Positions 8,096 through 17,357 of a stretch of DNA of 64,000 nt are shown here, piece by piece. A program made the position numbers and the translations under genes. The notes below the pieces were generated by a model. The model saw nothing but the letters and a program-made list of their open reading frames with translations. It was not told the DNA's origin and ran no database searches. The first letter of the stretch is position 1. Every line of letters begins with the position of its first letter. Origin of the DNA: an uncultured Veillonella sp. (GTDB taxonomy: Bacteria > Bacillota > Negativicutes > Veillonellales > Veillonellaceae). The stretch lies in contig NZ_URAR01000003.1 of the NCBI RefSeq assembly GCF_900545795.1, positions 1-64,000 of the forward strand, read 5' to 3'.

Positions 8096-8132
8096 GATAA
8101 TCCGTTAGCACATAAGGAGCTAACGGATTATC
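8096..8132. repeat. Perfect 14-bp inverted repeat, no T-tract
   Basis: Arms GATAATCCGTTAGC (8096-8109) and GCTAACGGATTATC (8119-8132) flank a 9-nt loop. Neither strand has a clear T-run after it, so it is a poor terminator despite lying after the lipoamide-dehydrogenase-family gene and before the CDF gene. Nothing else is recognisable in the 322-nt gap 8025-8346. Confidence 0.6.
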
Positions 8133-8346
8133 ATTATTCTCATTGAAATCATTGTACACCTTTTCTCAATAATTATCAATAAGAATTTTATGTTTTATTT
8201 ATGATTTTTTCATCTAATTTATATGAGTTTTAAACCATTAGGTTGTTATTTTTTACTACAAAACGAATCCATATTCGCCTAGCCATGATACGCTCTCATA
8301 GCCTTAATGACCAGAAGCCTATCAATTATCATTTAAACAAAACGGC

Positions 8347-9864
8347 TTACCAGCGGTTTTCGTAATATACTTGCGTCCACATAACGATTTCAGACAAAGT
8401 AGGATGCGGTGTCATAGTTTCCCCAACAGTAATAACAGAATGAGGATCCATTTTACGCACTAACCCTTCACTGCGCAATTGTTTCGTCAATGGTGAACCA
8501 ATCTCTTCATTAATTGGAGTCAATGGAGTATCTCCACTATTGAGCAAGTTCACATATGGTTGGAATAAAATAGACGCTTGAGGGCCAATTACATGAACAC
8601 CTAAAATATGATTAGTCTTAGTATCTACAACAATTTTAACAAATCCATCATTTTCATCACCTGGATCAAAGCCCATAGCAAAGCCTTTAGCCGATGCGGA
8701 ATAATAGTTTTTACCAGTTTTAACTTCATAGCCTAATTCTTTAGCCTGAGTTTCTGTTAAACCTACATGACCTACTTGAGGATAAGTAAAGGTAACAGCT
8801 GGCACTAAATCATAGCGTGCCCAGCGGAAATCTTGCGGTGACTCAGCAAAGAATAAATTATGCGCGATAATATCAGCTTCATAATTAGCCTTATGTCTAA
8901 ATGGTGCCTCACCATTCACATCGCCCATAGCGTATACGCCTTCTACAGAGGTTTCTAAGAATTCATTTGTTTTAATCCAGCCACCACGCATAGTTTCAAT
9001 AGATGTATTTTCTAATTTTAACTCCTCAGTAGCTGGTTTGATACCAGATGCCATGAGAATTTCTTCTCCACGTACTTCGCGGATTTCACCTGTTTTACGG
9101 TCTTCAATAACAACTACTTTTTCGCCATTTTCTACGCGCACTTCTTGCGGCTCTTGGTTAAGAATCACTTCAATGCCTAGACGCGTAATGTCTTTATAAA
9201 TCTGTTCAGAAATTTCTTCGTCTTCTTTAGGTAATAAGCGCACATTGTGTTGAATCAACGTTACTTCTGTACCTGCTGCAGCAAATACATGAGCAAACTC
9301 TGTACCAATAGGACCACCACCCATTACGATGAGTTTCTTAAATGGCTTCTTAGGGTACTTATTGCCAAATAAAGATTCACTGCTCATATAACCAGCTTCT
9401 TCAAGGCCTTTAATCGGATTGATTTTAGTATGGCCACCTACACCTAGAATAATAATTGGCGCTGTAATCTCTTCACTTACACCACCTTCAGTATAAGTAA
9501 CAGTTACCACTTTATCTTTAACAAAAGAGGCAGCCCCATTATATACATCTACATTATCGAACTTTTTGTAGTATGCTTCCATGCCAATGCTTTCATCAAT
9601 TTTTTGCCACACGCGCTTGGACATAAGATCCCAGTCAATGCTGGCAGGCTCAACTTTAACGCCAATTTTAGGAAGCTCTTCAATCTCGCGCACTGCATCG
9701 GCTACAGTAACCATAACCTTCGTAGGAATACAGCCACGAGTTAAGCAAGTGCCACCAAATTTAGCCTTTTCAATAATAGCTACTTTCTTTCCCTTTTTTA
9801 TAGCCGCATCAGCAACGATGGTAGCACCACCAGTGCCGATTACAATAATATCATATTGCTTCAT
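8347..9864 (-). CDS. lpdA: Dihydrolipoyl dehydrogenase family oxidoreductase
   Basis: A 505-residue FAD/NAD disulfide oxidoreductase. An N-terminal FAD motif (GTGGAT, residues 10-15, less canonical than GGGPGG) precedes the redox disulfide C40-LTRG-C45 with IPTK. The NAD motif GGGPIGTEFA lies near 187-196, YAMGDVNG is the second FAD motif, and the C-terminal HPTLSE supplies the catalytic His (about 487) and Glu. This fits dihydrolipoamide dehydrogenase (E3), which reoxidises lipoamide of 2-oxoacid or glycine-cleavage complexes. No E1/E2 or gcv gene is nearby, so a related role remains possible. I chose ATG 9864, near an AGG, over ATG 9876, which directly abuts AAAGG. Confidence 0.85.
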   Translation of the reverse strand: MKQYDIIVIGTGGATIVADAAIKKGKKVAIIEKAKFGGTCLTRGCIPTKVMVTVADAVREIEELPKIGVKVEPASIDWDLMSKRVWQKIDESIGMEAYYKKFDNVDVYNGAASFVKDKVVTVTYTEGGVSEEITAPIIILGVGGHTKINPIKGLEEAGYMSSESLFGNKYPKKPFKKLIVMGGGPIGTEFAHVFAAAGTEVTLIQHNVRLLPKEDEEISEQIYKDITRLGIEVILNQEPQEVRVENGEKVVVIEDRKTGEIREVRGEEILMASGIKPATEELKLENTSIETMRGGWIKTNEFLETSVEGVYAMGDVNGEAPFRHKANYEADIIAHNLFFAESPQDFRWARYDLVPAVTFTYPQVGHVGLTETQAKELGYEVKTGKNYYSASAKGFAMGFDPGDENDGFVKIVVDTKTNHILGVHVIGPQASILFQPYVNLLNSGDTPLTPINEEIGSPLTKQLRSEGLVRKMDPHSVITVGETMTPHPTLSEIVMWTQVYYENRW

Positions 9865-10022
9865 TTTACCTATCATCCTTTCACAATGACTAACAAGTAA
9901 AAATAATTATACTATCATTAATAATCAATAGCGATTACCAATTAATTATATCATATTGATAGATATAAATATAGTGAAGTAAATGCATACTTGCAGAATT
10001 CAAATAATACGCCTATAATCGC

Positions 10023-10073
10023 AAATAAAAAGGCCATCACAGAGCCTTAAAACTTAAAACACTGTAATGGCGC
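10023..10073 (-). terminator. Terminator of yebC
   Basis: On the minus strand, arms GCCATTACAG and CTGTGATGGC (10032-10072, one G-T pair) are followed by CTTTTTATTT. Confidence 0.8.
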
Positions 10074-10086
10074 TATTATATTGAAT

Positions 10087-10821
10087 TTATTCTTCTTCCT
10101 CAGGAAGAATAGCATTGTGGTAGACATCTTGCACATCGTCAAGATCATCTAATGCATCGAGCATTTTTTGCATTTTTTCAGCATTTTCGCCTTCTAGCTC
10201 GATATTATTATCCGGCACCATAGTAATTTTACTTACTTCTGTTTCAATGCCCGCTTCAGCTAAAGCAGCTTCTACTGCATCATAATCTTCTTGAGAGGTA
10301 TAAATAACAAACGAATCGTCTTCAGATTTTAAATCTTCTGCCCCTGCTTCTAAAGCAAGTAGAGTTAATTCTTCTTCATCATGACCTTCTGCAGCGATAA
10401 CGAAGATACCTTTGCGCTTAAACATCCATGCTACACAGCCTGTTTCGCCAAGATTACCACCATTTTTGGAGAATGCATGGCGCACATCTGCCGCTGTACG
10501 ATTGCGATTATCTGTTAAGCACTCTACAGTTAGTGCCACGCCGCCAGGACCATAGCCTTCATAAGTAATCTCTTCGTAATTATCCATTTCAGTAGCGCCT
10601 ACGCCTTTAGCAATCGCACGTTGAATATTATCTTTAGGGATATTATTTTCACGAGCTTTTTGAAGCGCTAATTTTAAACGCATATTACCTACTGGATCGC
10701 CACCACCCATGCGAGCAGCAACAGTGATTTCACGGCTAATTTTAGTCGTTACTTTTGCTTTAATCGCATCAGTTTTTCCTTTTTTATGTTTAATATTGGC
10801 CCATTTTGAATGTCCAGACAT
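10087..10821 (-). CDS. yebC: YebC/PmpR family regulator or translation factor
   Basis: A 244-residue YebC-family protein: the signature start MSGHSKWANIKHKKG, then MRLKLALQKARENNIPKDNI, YEGYGPGGVA and the TADVRHAFSKNGGNLGE segment. Members act as DNA-binding regulators or, as shown for some YebC and TACO1 proteins, help ribosomes translate proline-rich stretches; which applies here is not known. The ATG at 10821 has AGGAGG eight nt upstream and gives the family-standard N-terminus; an in-frame extension to 10872 is not supported. It follows the RNA methyltransferase gene by 78 nt on the same strand and ends in a terminator. Confidence 0.95.
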   Translation of the reverse strand: MSGHSKWANIKHKKGKTDAIKAKVTTKISREITVAARMGGGDPVGNMRLKLALQKARENNIPKDNIQRAIAKGVGATEMDNYEEITYEGYGPGGVALTVECLTDNRNRTAADVRHAFSKNGGNLGETGCVAWMFKRKGIFVIAAEGHDEEELTLLALEAGAEDLKSEDDSFVIYTSQEDYDAVEAALAEAGIETEVSKITMVPDNNIELEGENAEKMQKMLDALDDLDDVQDVYHNAILPEEEE

Positions 10822-10899
10822 TGTATTACCTCCTATAAAAATGCGCCTAGTGCAATAGATATTATATATCACGCTTCACTAGGTCTTACATATTGACTA

Positions 10900-11475
10900 T
10901 TAGGCTTTTTCCCACCAAGCTTCACCGCGAAGACGATCCAAAATAATTGAAACAGCACTTCGCACTGACAAGTGATTGTACTCACCATGCCCATATACAG
11001 GCTCTAATATATAGTCAAATTCTTCCATTGTTTCTTTTGTCATACCATAGCCGGTACCAAATAATACTAACACAGGAAGGTCCCCAAATTCAAGGTTTTT
11101 ACGCAATCCACTATAGGTAATTGTATTATCATAGGTACGTGCATCAGTAGTACAAACTAAGGGGCGCTTCCCTTCAAGCTCTATAACCTTATCAATGGCC
11201 ACCTTAATAGAATTAACTAATTCTACCCCATTAAACGCTTCTTTGCGGTCAGGATTGTAGGTACTGCCAAAGCCTTGTTGCCAATGCTCCATTATTTTAG
11301 CCGCTAATTCTCTTTGGCTTGGAATATTGTGAATAACAAAATAGCGGCTCACGTCATAAGTAATCGCCGCGCGAGCAATATCATGAATATCATAATTAGT
11401 TATTGCCGTTGTAATCACATCCATATGTTTATTGTAAATTGGATAATGTACCAGGCCGATATATAAATTAGGCAA
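10900..11475 (-). CDS. SPOUT-type RNA methyltransferase (DUF2168/Methyltrn_RNA_4-like)
   Basis: A 191-residue protein beginning PNLYIGLVHYP with an HDIARAAITYDV segment, VCTTDARTYDNTITY and the glycine-rich LFGTGYGMTKE near residues 138-148. The latter resembles the knotted SAM-binding loop of SPOUT methyltransferases; the protein matches, by memory, the small family annotated as RNA methyltransferase PF09936, sometimes encoded next to or fused with trmD. The substrate is unknown. The start is a TTG at 11475, six nt after AAGGAGGG; the upstream ATG at 11526 would place the ribosome site inside the gene. It is probably co-transcribed with yebC. Confidence 0.8.
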   Translation of the reverse strand: MPNLYIGLVHYPIYNKHMDVITTAITNYDIHDIARAAITYDVSRYFVIHNIPSQRELAAKIMEHWQQGFGSTYNPDRKEAFNGVELVNSIKVAIDKVIELEGKRPLVCTTDARTYDNTITYSGLRKNLEFGDLPVLVLFGTGYGMTKETMEEFDYILEPVYGHGEYNHLSVRSAVSIILDRLRGEAWWEKA

Positions 11476-11576
11476 TGCCGTCCCTCCTTGTAATGTGCGT
11501 TCAAATTTGTGCTTTAAATACTTCACATTTAAGCTTTAGACCCTTAATAGTTAGCGCCTTACTGATTTTATAGCTA

Positions 11577-11725
11577 GCATCTTAAATGCTTAATATTTAG
11601 TGCCTTAGATGTTTTTAATGCCTTAGTTGCATTTTAGTACTTTAGATTCATTTTAATACCTTAGCTGCTTTACATTTAGTTCTTACATGCTTTTATATTT
11701 AGACACTTAGGTGCTTTTATATTAT
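11577..11725. repeat. Degenerate ~19-nt tandem repeats
   Basis: Units of the type CCTTAGATGTTTTTAATG, CCTTAGTTGCATTTTAGTA and CCTTAGCTGCTTTACATTTA repeat about seven times with drift. They fill much of the 457-nt gap between eno and the RNA methyltransferase gene, beyond the eno terminator. No ORF is supported here. Confidence 0.7.
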
Positions 11726-11816
11726 GTAGTTTACTATTACAAAATGCTAGTAAAGTACTAAGAACAGTTTCTATTATACTCCATCTTTAGGAAAGTGGAA
11801 AATATGGCCCAAATAA

Positions 11817-11878
11817 AATGCTTAGATGCTAACTCCTTAAGGCCTTGTATCAGCCTTGTAGAATTGCATCTAAGCATT
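11817..11878 (-). terminator. Terminator of eno
   Basis: Thirteen-bp perfect arms AATGCTTAGATGC (11817-11829) and GCATCTAAGCATT (11866-11878) enclose a 36-nt loop; TTTTATTT follows on the minus strand. It ends the cggR-gap-pgk-tpiA-gpmI-eno cluster. Confidence 0.8.
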
Positions 11879-11932
11879 ATTATGTGATGTAAACTTTTAA
11901 CTATAGATACATCTAAGTGATGAATCTATATA

Positions 11933-13222
11933 TTATTTATGTTTTAAATTGTAGAATACATCAAGACCACGATATTGAGCTGTTTCAGCTAATAAGTCTT
12001 CGATGCGAAGTAATTGATTGTATTTAGCTACGCGTTCGCTACGAGCTGGTGCACCAGTTTTAATTTGGCCCGCATTCACTGCTACGGCAATGTCAGCGAT
12101 AGTGTTATCTTCTGTTTCGCCAGAACGGTGAGAAATAACACAAGTATAGCCTGCGCGTTTAGCCATTTCAATAGCATCAAAAGTTTCTGTTAAAGTACCG
12201 ATTTGGTTTACTTTAATTAAGATAGAGTTTGCTGTATCAGCTTGAATACCTCGAGCCAAACGTTCTGTGTTTGTTACAAATAAATCGTCACCTACTAATT
12301 GAACTTTTTTGCCAAGGCGCTCTGTTAATAATTTCCAGCCTTCCCAATCTTCTTCAGCTAAACCATCTTCAATAGAGATGATAGGATATTTTTCTACTAG
12401 TGCTTCATAGAAATCAACCATTTCAGCGGCAGTTTTAACTTTGCCTTCACCAGCTAAATTATATTTTCCATCTTTAAAGAATTCAGAAGACGCCGCATCA
12501 ATAGCTAATTTGAAATCAGTGCCAGGTTCATAACCAGCATCTTTAATCGCTTCACAAATAACTTGTAATGCTTCTTCATTGGAGCCAAGATTTGGTGCAA
12601 AACCACCTTCATCGCCCACACCAGTAGCAAGACCTTTAGCTTTTAATACATTTTTAAGTGTGTGATATACTTCTGCACAAGCGCGTAATGCTTCTTTGAA
12701 GGACTCTGCACCTACTGGCATAATCATGAACTCTTGAATGTCCACATTATTGTCAGCATGAGCACCACCATTTAAAATGTTCATCATTGGCACTGGTAAT
12801 TCTTTACCATTTGTACCACCTAAGTATTGGAATAATGGTAAATCATAAGAAGCAGCTGCCGCTTGAGCTACTGCCATAGATACGCCAAGAATCGCATTGG
12901 CACCAAATTTACCTTTATTAGGAGTACCATCAAGCTCAATCATTAATTTATCAATAGCTACTTGTTCTGATGCATCAAAACCAAGAATAGCAGGACCAAT
13001 TAATTCATTTACATTATGAACAGCTTGTTCTACGCCTTTACCTAAGTAGCGACCTTTATCGCCATCGCGAAGCTCTACTGCTTCAAATTGACCAGTGGAC
13101 GCGCCAGATGGAACAGCAGCACGACCAATTGTGCCGTCTTCTAAATACACTTCTACTTCCACTGTTGGATTGCCACGGGAATCTAGGATCTCTCTTGCGT
13201 AAACATCTGTAATAATTGCCAT
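11933..13222 (-). CDS. eno: Enolase
   Basis: A 429-residue phosphopyruvate hydratase that interconverts 2-phosphoglycerate and phosphoenolpyruvate. Conserved sites are visible: ARE(I)LDSRGNPTVEV at the start, GASTG (about 38-42), the Mg ligands in the SIEDGLAEEDW and GDDLFVTN segments, the catalytic lysine in ILIKVNQIGT, and SHRSGETED. Length and motifs are fully normal. The ATG is preceded by AAGGAGG. It is the last gene of the glycolytic cluster, 101 nt after gpmI, with a hairpin (13291-13328) and a possible -10 TATAAT between them. Confidence 0.98.
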   Translation of the reverse strand: MAIITDVYAREILDSRGNPTVEVEVYLEDGTIGRAAVPSGASTGQFEAVELRDGDKGRYLGKGVEQAVHNVNELIGPAILGFDASEQVAIDKLMIELDGTPNKGKFGANAILGVSMAVAQAAAASYDLPLFQYLGGTNGKELPVPMMNILNGGAHADNNVDIQEFMIMPVGAESFKEALRACAEVYHTLKNVLKAKGLATGVGDEGGFAPNLGSNEEALQVICEAIKDAGYEPGTDFKLAIDAASSEFFKDGKYNLAGEGKVKTAAEMVDFYEALVEKYPIISIEDGLAEEDWEGWKLLTERLGKKVQLVGDDLFVTNTERLARGIQADTANSILIKVNQIGTLTETFDAIEMAKRAGYTCVISHRSGETEDNTIADIAVAVNAGQIKTGAPARSERVAKYNQLLRIEDLLAETAQYRGLDVFYNLKHK

Positions 13223-13290
13223 AATATGACCTCCTTAATATGTTAACCTCAATACGTTAACCCTTATATACTTTCATTATACCCTACCTA

Positions 13291-13328
13291 GGTAGAACCT
13301 GCCTTTATTACAGGGAACAAGTTCTACC
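13291..13328 (-). other. Hairpin across the gpmI stop codon
   Basis: Arms GGTAGAAC and GTTCTACC (8 bp, extendable by wobble pairs) enclose about 22 nt. The gpmI stop codon lies in one arm. No T-run follows, so this is more likely an mRNA processing or stability element, or a weak pause, than a terminator. A TATAAT lies just after it (13276-13281) but lacks a matching -35. Confidence 0.4.
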
Positions 13329-14877
13329 GTGGTGGGCCCGATTTCTTCGGCACTACACTCTTACCTGTCATTTCACTCGGTTGCTCAATCCCACCTAAAG
13401 CCAGCATAGTCGGTGCTAAATCACATAGGCGACCTGGTGTTAATTCACAGTTTTCCTTAGTATATGCCTGACTAACTAAAATTAGTGGCACTGGATTAGT
13501 TGTATGCGCCGTATGTGGAGCGCCGGTGCTATGGTCAATCATCATTTCAGAATTACCATGATCTGCTGTAATCAGCAAATGACCTTCTACTTTCTCGATT
13601 GCTTCTACGATGCGACCTAAACAGGTATCCACTGTATGCACAGCTTTTTTTGCTGCTTCAAAATCACCTGTATGACCAACCATATCTGGATTTGCAAAGT
13701 TTAACACAATCATATCAAAAGCTTTGCTTTCAATAGCTGCCACTACTTTATCAGTAACTTCAAAAGCGCTCATCTCAGGCTGCATATCATAAGTAGCCAC
13801 CTTAGGTGAAGGCACTAAAATGCGCTCTTCTCCTTCAAATGGCACCTCTTCACCACCATTAAAGAAATAGGTAACATGCGCATATTTCTCTGTTTCTGCA
13901 ATGCGAAGCTGTGTATAGCCTCCTTCAGATAGTACTTGCCCTAATGTATTGGTAAGCACTTCTTTCTCATATACAATATGAACTGGCAAACCATCTTCAT
14001 ATTTTGTCATAGTGGCAAAATATACTGGCACAACACCTTTCTTGCGTTGAAAGCCCGTAAACTCTGGATCCACTATGGCGCGAGTTAATTGGCGAGCACG
14101 GTCTGGTCTAAAGTTTGCAAAAATTACGCCATCATTGGCTTCAATAGAACCTTCTTTTTGTAAGACCACTGGCACTACAAACTCATCTACCACATCTTGT
14201 GCATATGATGCTTCTACTGCAGCTGTAGCGGATTCAGCAGTAGGACCTACACCATCTACAATAGCATTATAAGCCTTTTCTACACGCTCCCAACGCTTAT
14301 CCCGATCCATACCATAGTAGCGACCACCTATCGTAGCAATACTACCTAAACCTAAGTCCTTCATAAAGGCCTCTAAATCTGCTACATAAGTTAATGCACT
14401 CTTTGGTGGCACATCACGGCCATCTAATAAAGCGTGTACATATACAGCTTTGATACCGGCTTCTTTAGCTCCTTTTAAAATCGCTTTTATATGATCTAAG
14501 GAACTATGAACGCCACCATCTGATAAAAGGCCAATAATATGAAGACGACTTCCTTTAGCATGGGCATATAAATCTTTAATAACAGCTCTTTCAAAGAAAG
14601 TTCCTTCTTCGGTGTCTTTAGTAATTCGCGTTAATTCTTGATATACAATGCGTCCAGCACCAATATTTAAATGGCCCACTTCAGAGTTACCCATTTGTCC
14701 ATCCGGAAGGCCTACTGCAAGACCAGAAGCTTCTAATTGCGTATGAGGATGCGCCTCATAGAGCGCTTTAAAATTCTCCGGATGAGCCTGCACTACTGCA
14801 TTAGTAGCATCTTGCAAGTCCCCTAAGCCAAAGCCATCTAAAATAGTTAACATAACTGGACTTTTTAATTTTGCCAT
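13324..14877 (-). CDS. gpmI: Phosphoglycerate mutase, cofactor-independent
   Basis: A 517-residue Mn-dependent iPGM that interconverts 3- and 2-phosphoglycerate through a phosphoserine intermediate. An N-terminal metal site LTILDGFG (residues 10-17), the nucleophile Ser65 in GNSEVGH and DGRDVPP mark the phosphatase/transferase domains; NFRPDRARQ and the C-terminal ADHGNSEMM metal site complete it. Length is normal for the family. It lies between tpiA and eno in the usual Firmicute order, but is separated from tpiA by a 305-nt repeat-filled gap. Confidence 0.97.
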   Translation of the reverse strand: MAKLKSPVMLTILDGFGLGDLQDATNAVVQAHPENFKALYEAHPHTQLEASGLAVGLPDGQMGNSEVGHLNIGAGRIVYQELTRITKDTEEGTFFERAVIKDLYAHAKGSRLHIIGLLSDGGVHSSLDHIKAILKGAKEAGIKAVYVHALLDGRDVPPKSALTYVADLEAFMKDLGLGSIATIGGRYYGMDRDKRWERVEKAYNAIVDGVGPTAESATAAVEASYAQDVVDEFVVPVVLQKEGSIEANDGVIFANFRPDRARQLTRAIVDPEFTGFQRKKGVVPVYFATMTKYEDGLPVHIVYEKEVLTNTLGQVLSEGGYTQLRIAETEKYAHVTYFFNGGEEVPFEGEERILVPSPKVATYDMQPEMSAFEVTDKVVAAIESKAFDMIVLNFANPDMVGHTGDFEAAKKAVHTVDTCLGRIVEAIEKVEGHLLITADHGNSEMMIDHSTGAPHTAHTTNPVPLILVSQAYTKENCELTPGRLCDLAPTMLALGGIEQPSEMTGKSVVPKKSGPPR

Positions 14878-14949
14878 ATAGTCCCTTTCTTATCTCATGT
14901 TCTCTCACAGGAAGGGCATTACCACAATATTCTAAGCAATCGCCCCACC

Positions 14950-15140
14950 ATAAATTTATTTTACTCATCAAATCTGTGTAATACTAAGTTAGACTATCCA
15001 TTGTCTAAACTGAATAGCGACTACACTAGATACTAACTAGACTATATTCAGACTACACTAGGTACTACGTGAACTATATTCAAGCTAAACTGAATACTGC
15101 CTTTCTGGAATACAATCTAAACTAAATAGCCGTTAAAGTA
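14950..15140. repeat. Degenerate repeats between tpiA and gpmI
   Basis: The 305-nt gap 14878-15182 contains recurring pieces such as CTAAACTGAATA, ACTACACTAGATACTA, GACTATATTCAGACTACACTAGGTACTA and GAACTATATTCAAGCTAAACTGAATA. The order is irregular, with a unit near 30-34 nt. No ORF, clear terminator or promoter is seen. Confidence 0.6.
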
Positions 15141-15182
15141 GATTTCACCTAATTAGTAATCTACACTCACAGCTAACATTAC

Positions 15183-15935
15183 TTAAGCCGTAATAATGGC
15201 CATAAAGTCTTCCACTTTTAGTGATGCACCGCCCACAAGAGCACCATCAATATCTGCTTGAGATAAAATTTCTTTCGCATTGCTGCCCTTCACGCTGCCA
15301 CCATATTGGATGCGCACCGCTTCAGCTGCATCGGCACCAAATAAAGAAGCCACTTTTTTACGAATTGCTGTACATACCTCACCAGCTTGTTCAGCAGTAG
15401 CAGTTTTACCCGTTCCAATGGCCCAAATAGGCTCATAAGCAATGACCATTTGCCCTACTTGTTCAGCCGTAAGATCAACAAGACCTTGCTCCAACTGACT
15501 ATCAATAAACGCCTGTGTTTCATTAGCTTCGCGTTGCTCTAAGCTTTCACCTACACAAAGAATTGGTACAATATCATTCGCAAAAGCTGCTTTTATTTTT
15601 TTATTGATTAGCTCGTCAGTATCACCGAAGTATTGACGGCGTTCAGAATGGCCTAAAATAACATAATGACAGCCTAGATCTGTCAACATAGTTGGAGCCA
15701 CTTCACCAGTAAAAGCACCACTTACTTCATAGTGCATATTTTGAGCGCCTACGCGAATCGTTGTTTCATCGGCTAAATCACATACTGTGCTAAGCCCAGT
15801 AAATGGGGGACATACTACAACCTCGCGTTCAGTCTTAGCTTCTGCTAGAGCCTTTTTTAAGCCTTCCACCAAAATTGTTGCCTCAGCTAAGTTTGTATGC
15901 ATCTTCCAGTTGCCTGCAATAATTTGTTGTCTCAT
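15183..15935 (-). CDS. tpiA: Triosephosphate isomerase
   Basis: A 250-residue TIM barrel that interconverts dihydroxyacetone phosphate and glyceraldehyde 3-phosphate. Catalytic residues are visible: Asn/Lys in AGNWKMH (residues 8-14), the His in ILGHSERR (about 95) and the Glu in AYEPIWAIGTG (about 167), plus the phosphate-binding YGGSVKGSN and GALVGGASL. It starts eight nt after the pgk stop codon, so translation is probably coupled. Confidence 0.98.
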   Translation of the reverse strand: MRQQIIAGNWKMHTNLAEATILVEGLKKALAEAKTEREVVVCPPFTGLSTVCDLADETTIRVGAQNMHYEVSGAFTGEVAPTMLTDLGCHYVILGHSERRQYFGDTDELINKKIKAAFANDIVPILCVGESLEQREANETQAFIDSQLEQGLVDLTAEQVGQMVIAYEPIWAIGTGKTATAEQAGEVCTAIRKKVASLFGADAAEAVRIQYGGSVKGSNAKEILSQADIDGALVGGASLKVEDFMAIITA

Positions 15936-15943
15936 AATGCCTC

Positions 15944-17122
15944 CTATGCGTCTTGTAATGCCATAATGCCTGGCAAAGCCTTACCTTCTAAGTATTCAAG
16001 GGAAGCGCCACCACCAGTGGAAATATGGGAAATTTTATCTGCTAGACCACTCTTTTCAATAGCTGCTACCGAATCACCACCGCCTACAATAGTAATGGCT
16101 TCCGCTTCAGCTACTGCTTTAGCCACCGCATTTGTACCAGCGGCAAAATTGTCCATTTCAAATACGCCCATTGGACCGTTCCATACAATCATGCGCATAG
16201 AGTGTAAAGCTTCGGCAAAGGCTTTTTGACTGTCTGGGCCAATATCAAGAGCCATCCATCCCTCTTCAATGCCATCAGCGGGCACTACTTTATGATTGGC
16301 ATCATTGCTAAATGCATCGGCCACTACAAAATCAGTAGGCAATAATAAATTAGTATGAGTTTCTTCTGCTTGTTTAATTAAAGACGCAGCGAGCTCAATT
16401 TTATCGCTTTCAACTAGCGAGGACCCTGTAGCATATCCTTTGGCTGCAATGAAAGTATTTGCCATACCACCGCCAATAATGAGAACTTCAACTTTTGGCA
16501 ATAAATTTGAAATAACTTCAATTTTATCACTTACTTTGGCGCCCCCAATAATGGCTGCAAATGGATGCTCTGGATTAGCTACGGCACCGCCCACATATTT
16601 AATTTCCTTCTCCAATAAATAGCCTGCTACCATTGGTAAATATGTGGTAATCCCTTCCACAGAAGCATGAGCGCGATGAGATACGCCAAAGGCATCATTA
16701 ATGCCAACGTCTGCTAAATTAGACAAGGCTTTAGCAAAGTCTGCACCATTCTTCTCTTCTTCTTTATGATAGCGAAGATTTTCTAATAATAGCACATCCC
16801 CATCTTGTAGTTTTGCCACTGCCGCTTCTGCTTCAGGACCTACACAATCATTGGCAAACGCCACTTCCTTGCCAAGAAGTTCACTCAAGCGTTTAGCACA
16901 AGGAGCTAAAGTAAACTCAGGTTTACGTTCTCCCTTAGGTCGACCCAAATGAGAGGCTAAAATAACTTTGGCGCCTTTGCCAATTAAGTAATTAATCGTT
17001 GGCAACGTAGCGCGAATACGCGTATCATCAGTAATAACACCCTCTTTTAAAGGCACATTAAAATCTACGCGGACAAAGACTTTTTTATGAGCTACTTCAA
17101 TTGCTTCTAATGTTTTCTTCAT
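15944..17122 (-). CDS. pgk: Phosphoglycerate kinase
   Basis: A 392-residue kinase that transfers phosphate between 1,3-bisphosphoglycerate and ADP. The N-domain shows VRVDFNVPL (about 18-26) and ASHLGRPKG; the C-domain shows the nucleotide-binding GGAKVSDK, NGPMGVFE and GGGDSVAAI. The ATG at 17122 follows GGAGG by five nt; a GTG four codons earlier overlaps that ribosome site and is rejected. It is separated from gap by about 235 nt containing the gap terminator, so pgk either depends on read-through or has its own promoter. Confidence 0.97.
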   Translation of the reverse strand: MKKTLEAIEVAHKKVFVRVDFNVPLKEGVITDDTRIRATLPTINYLIGKGAKVILASHLGRPKGERKPEFTLAPCAKRLSELLGKEVAFANDCVGPEAEAAVAKLQDGDVLLLENLRYHKEEEKNGADFAKALSNLADVGINDAFGVSHRAHASVEGITTYLPMVAGYLLEKEIKYVGGAVANPEHPFAAIIGGAKVSDKIEVISNLLPKVEVLIIGGGMANTFIAAKGYATGSSLVESDKIELAASLIKQAEETHTNLLLPTDFVVADAFSNDANHKVVPADGIEEGWMALDIGPDSQKAFAEALHSMRMIVWNGPMGVFEMDNFAAGTNAVAKAVAEAEAITIVGGGDSVAAIEKSGLADKISHISTGGGASLEYLEGKALPGIMALQDA

Positions 17123-17325
17123 ATAATCCTCCACAGTACATGGCTTATATTATAAACTTCGTAAAGTAATTACACATTCCTTTGTATTCCAAGTCAGTTT
17201 TAGAATAGCTACGATTCTAGGACCGACGCCACATTCATAATGGCTTCCATTACACCTAGAATGTCTAGCATTATGTATAAAACTTCTAATACCACTGCTA
17301 TACTATGTAACTTAAAATAGCATGT

Positions 17326-17350
17326 GAAAAAAGGGGACTATTAAGTCCCC
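17326..17350 (-). terminator. Terminator of gap
   Basis: Arms GGGGACT (minus strand) and AGTCCCC with a 4-nt loop (17333-17350), then a T6 run on the minus strand. It begins only about 8 nt after the gap stop codon and would uncouple cggR-gap from pgk onward, giving higher gap expression. Confidence 0.88.
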
Positions 17351-17357
17351 CGTTTAA

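Noticed and set aside
13291..13328. Terminator between gpmI and eno
   Set aside because: The hairpin has no T-run and includes the stop codon; the genes are probably co-transcribed.
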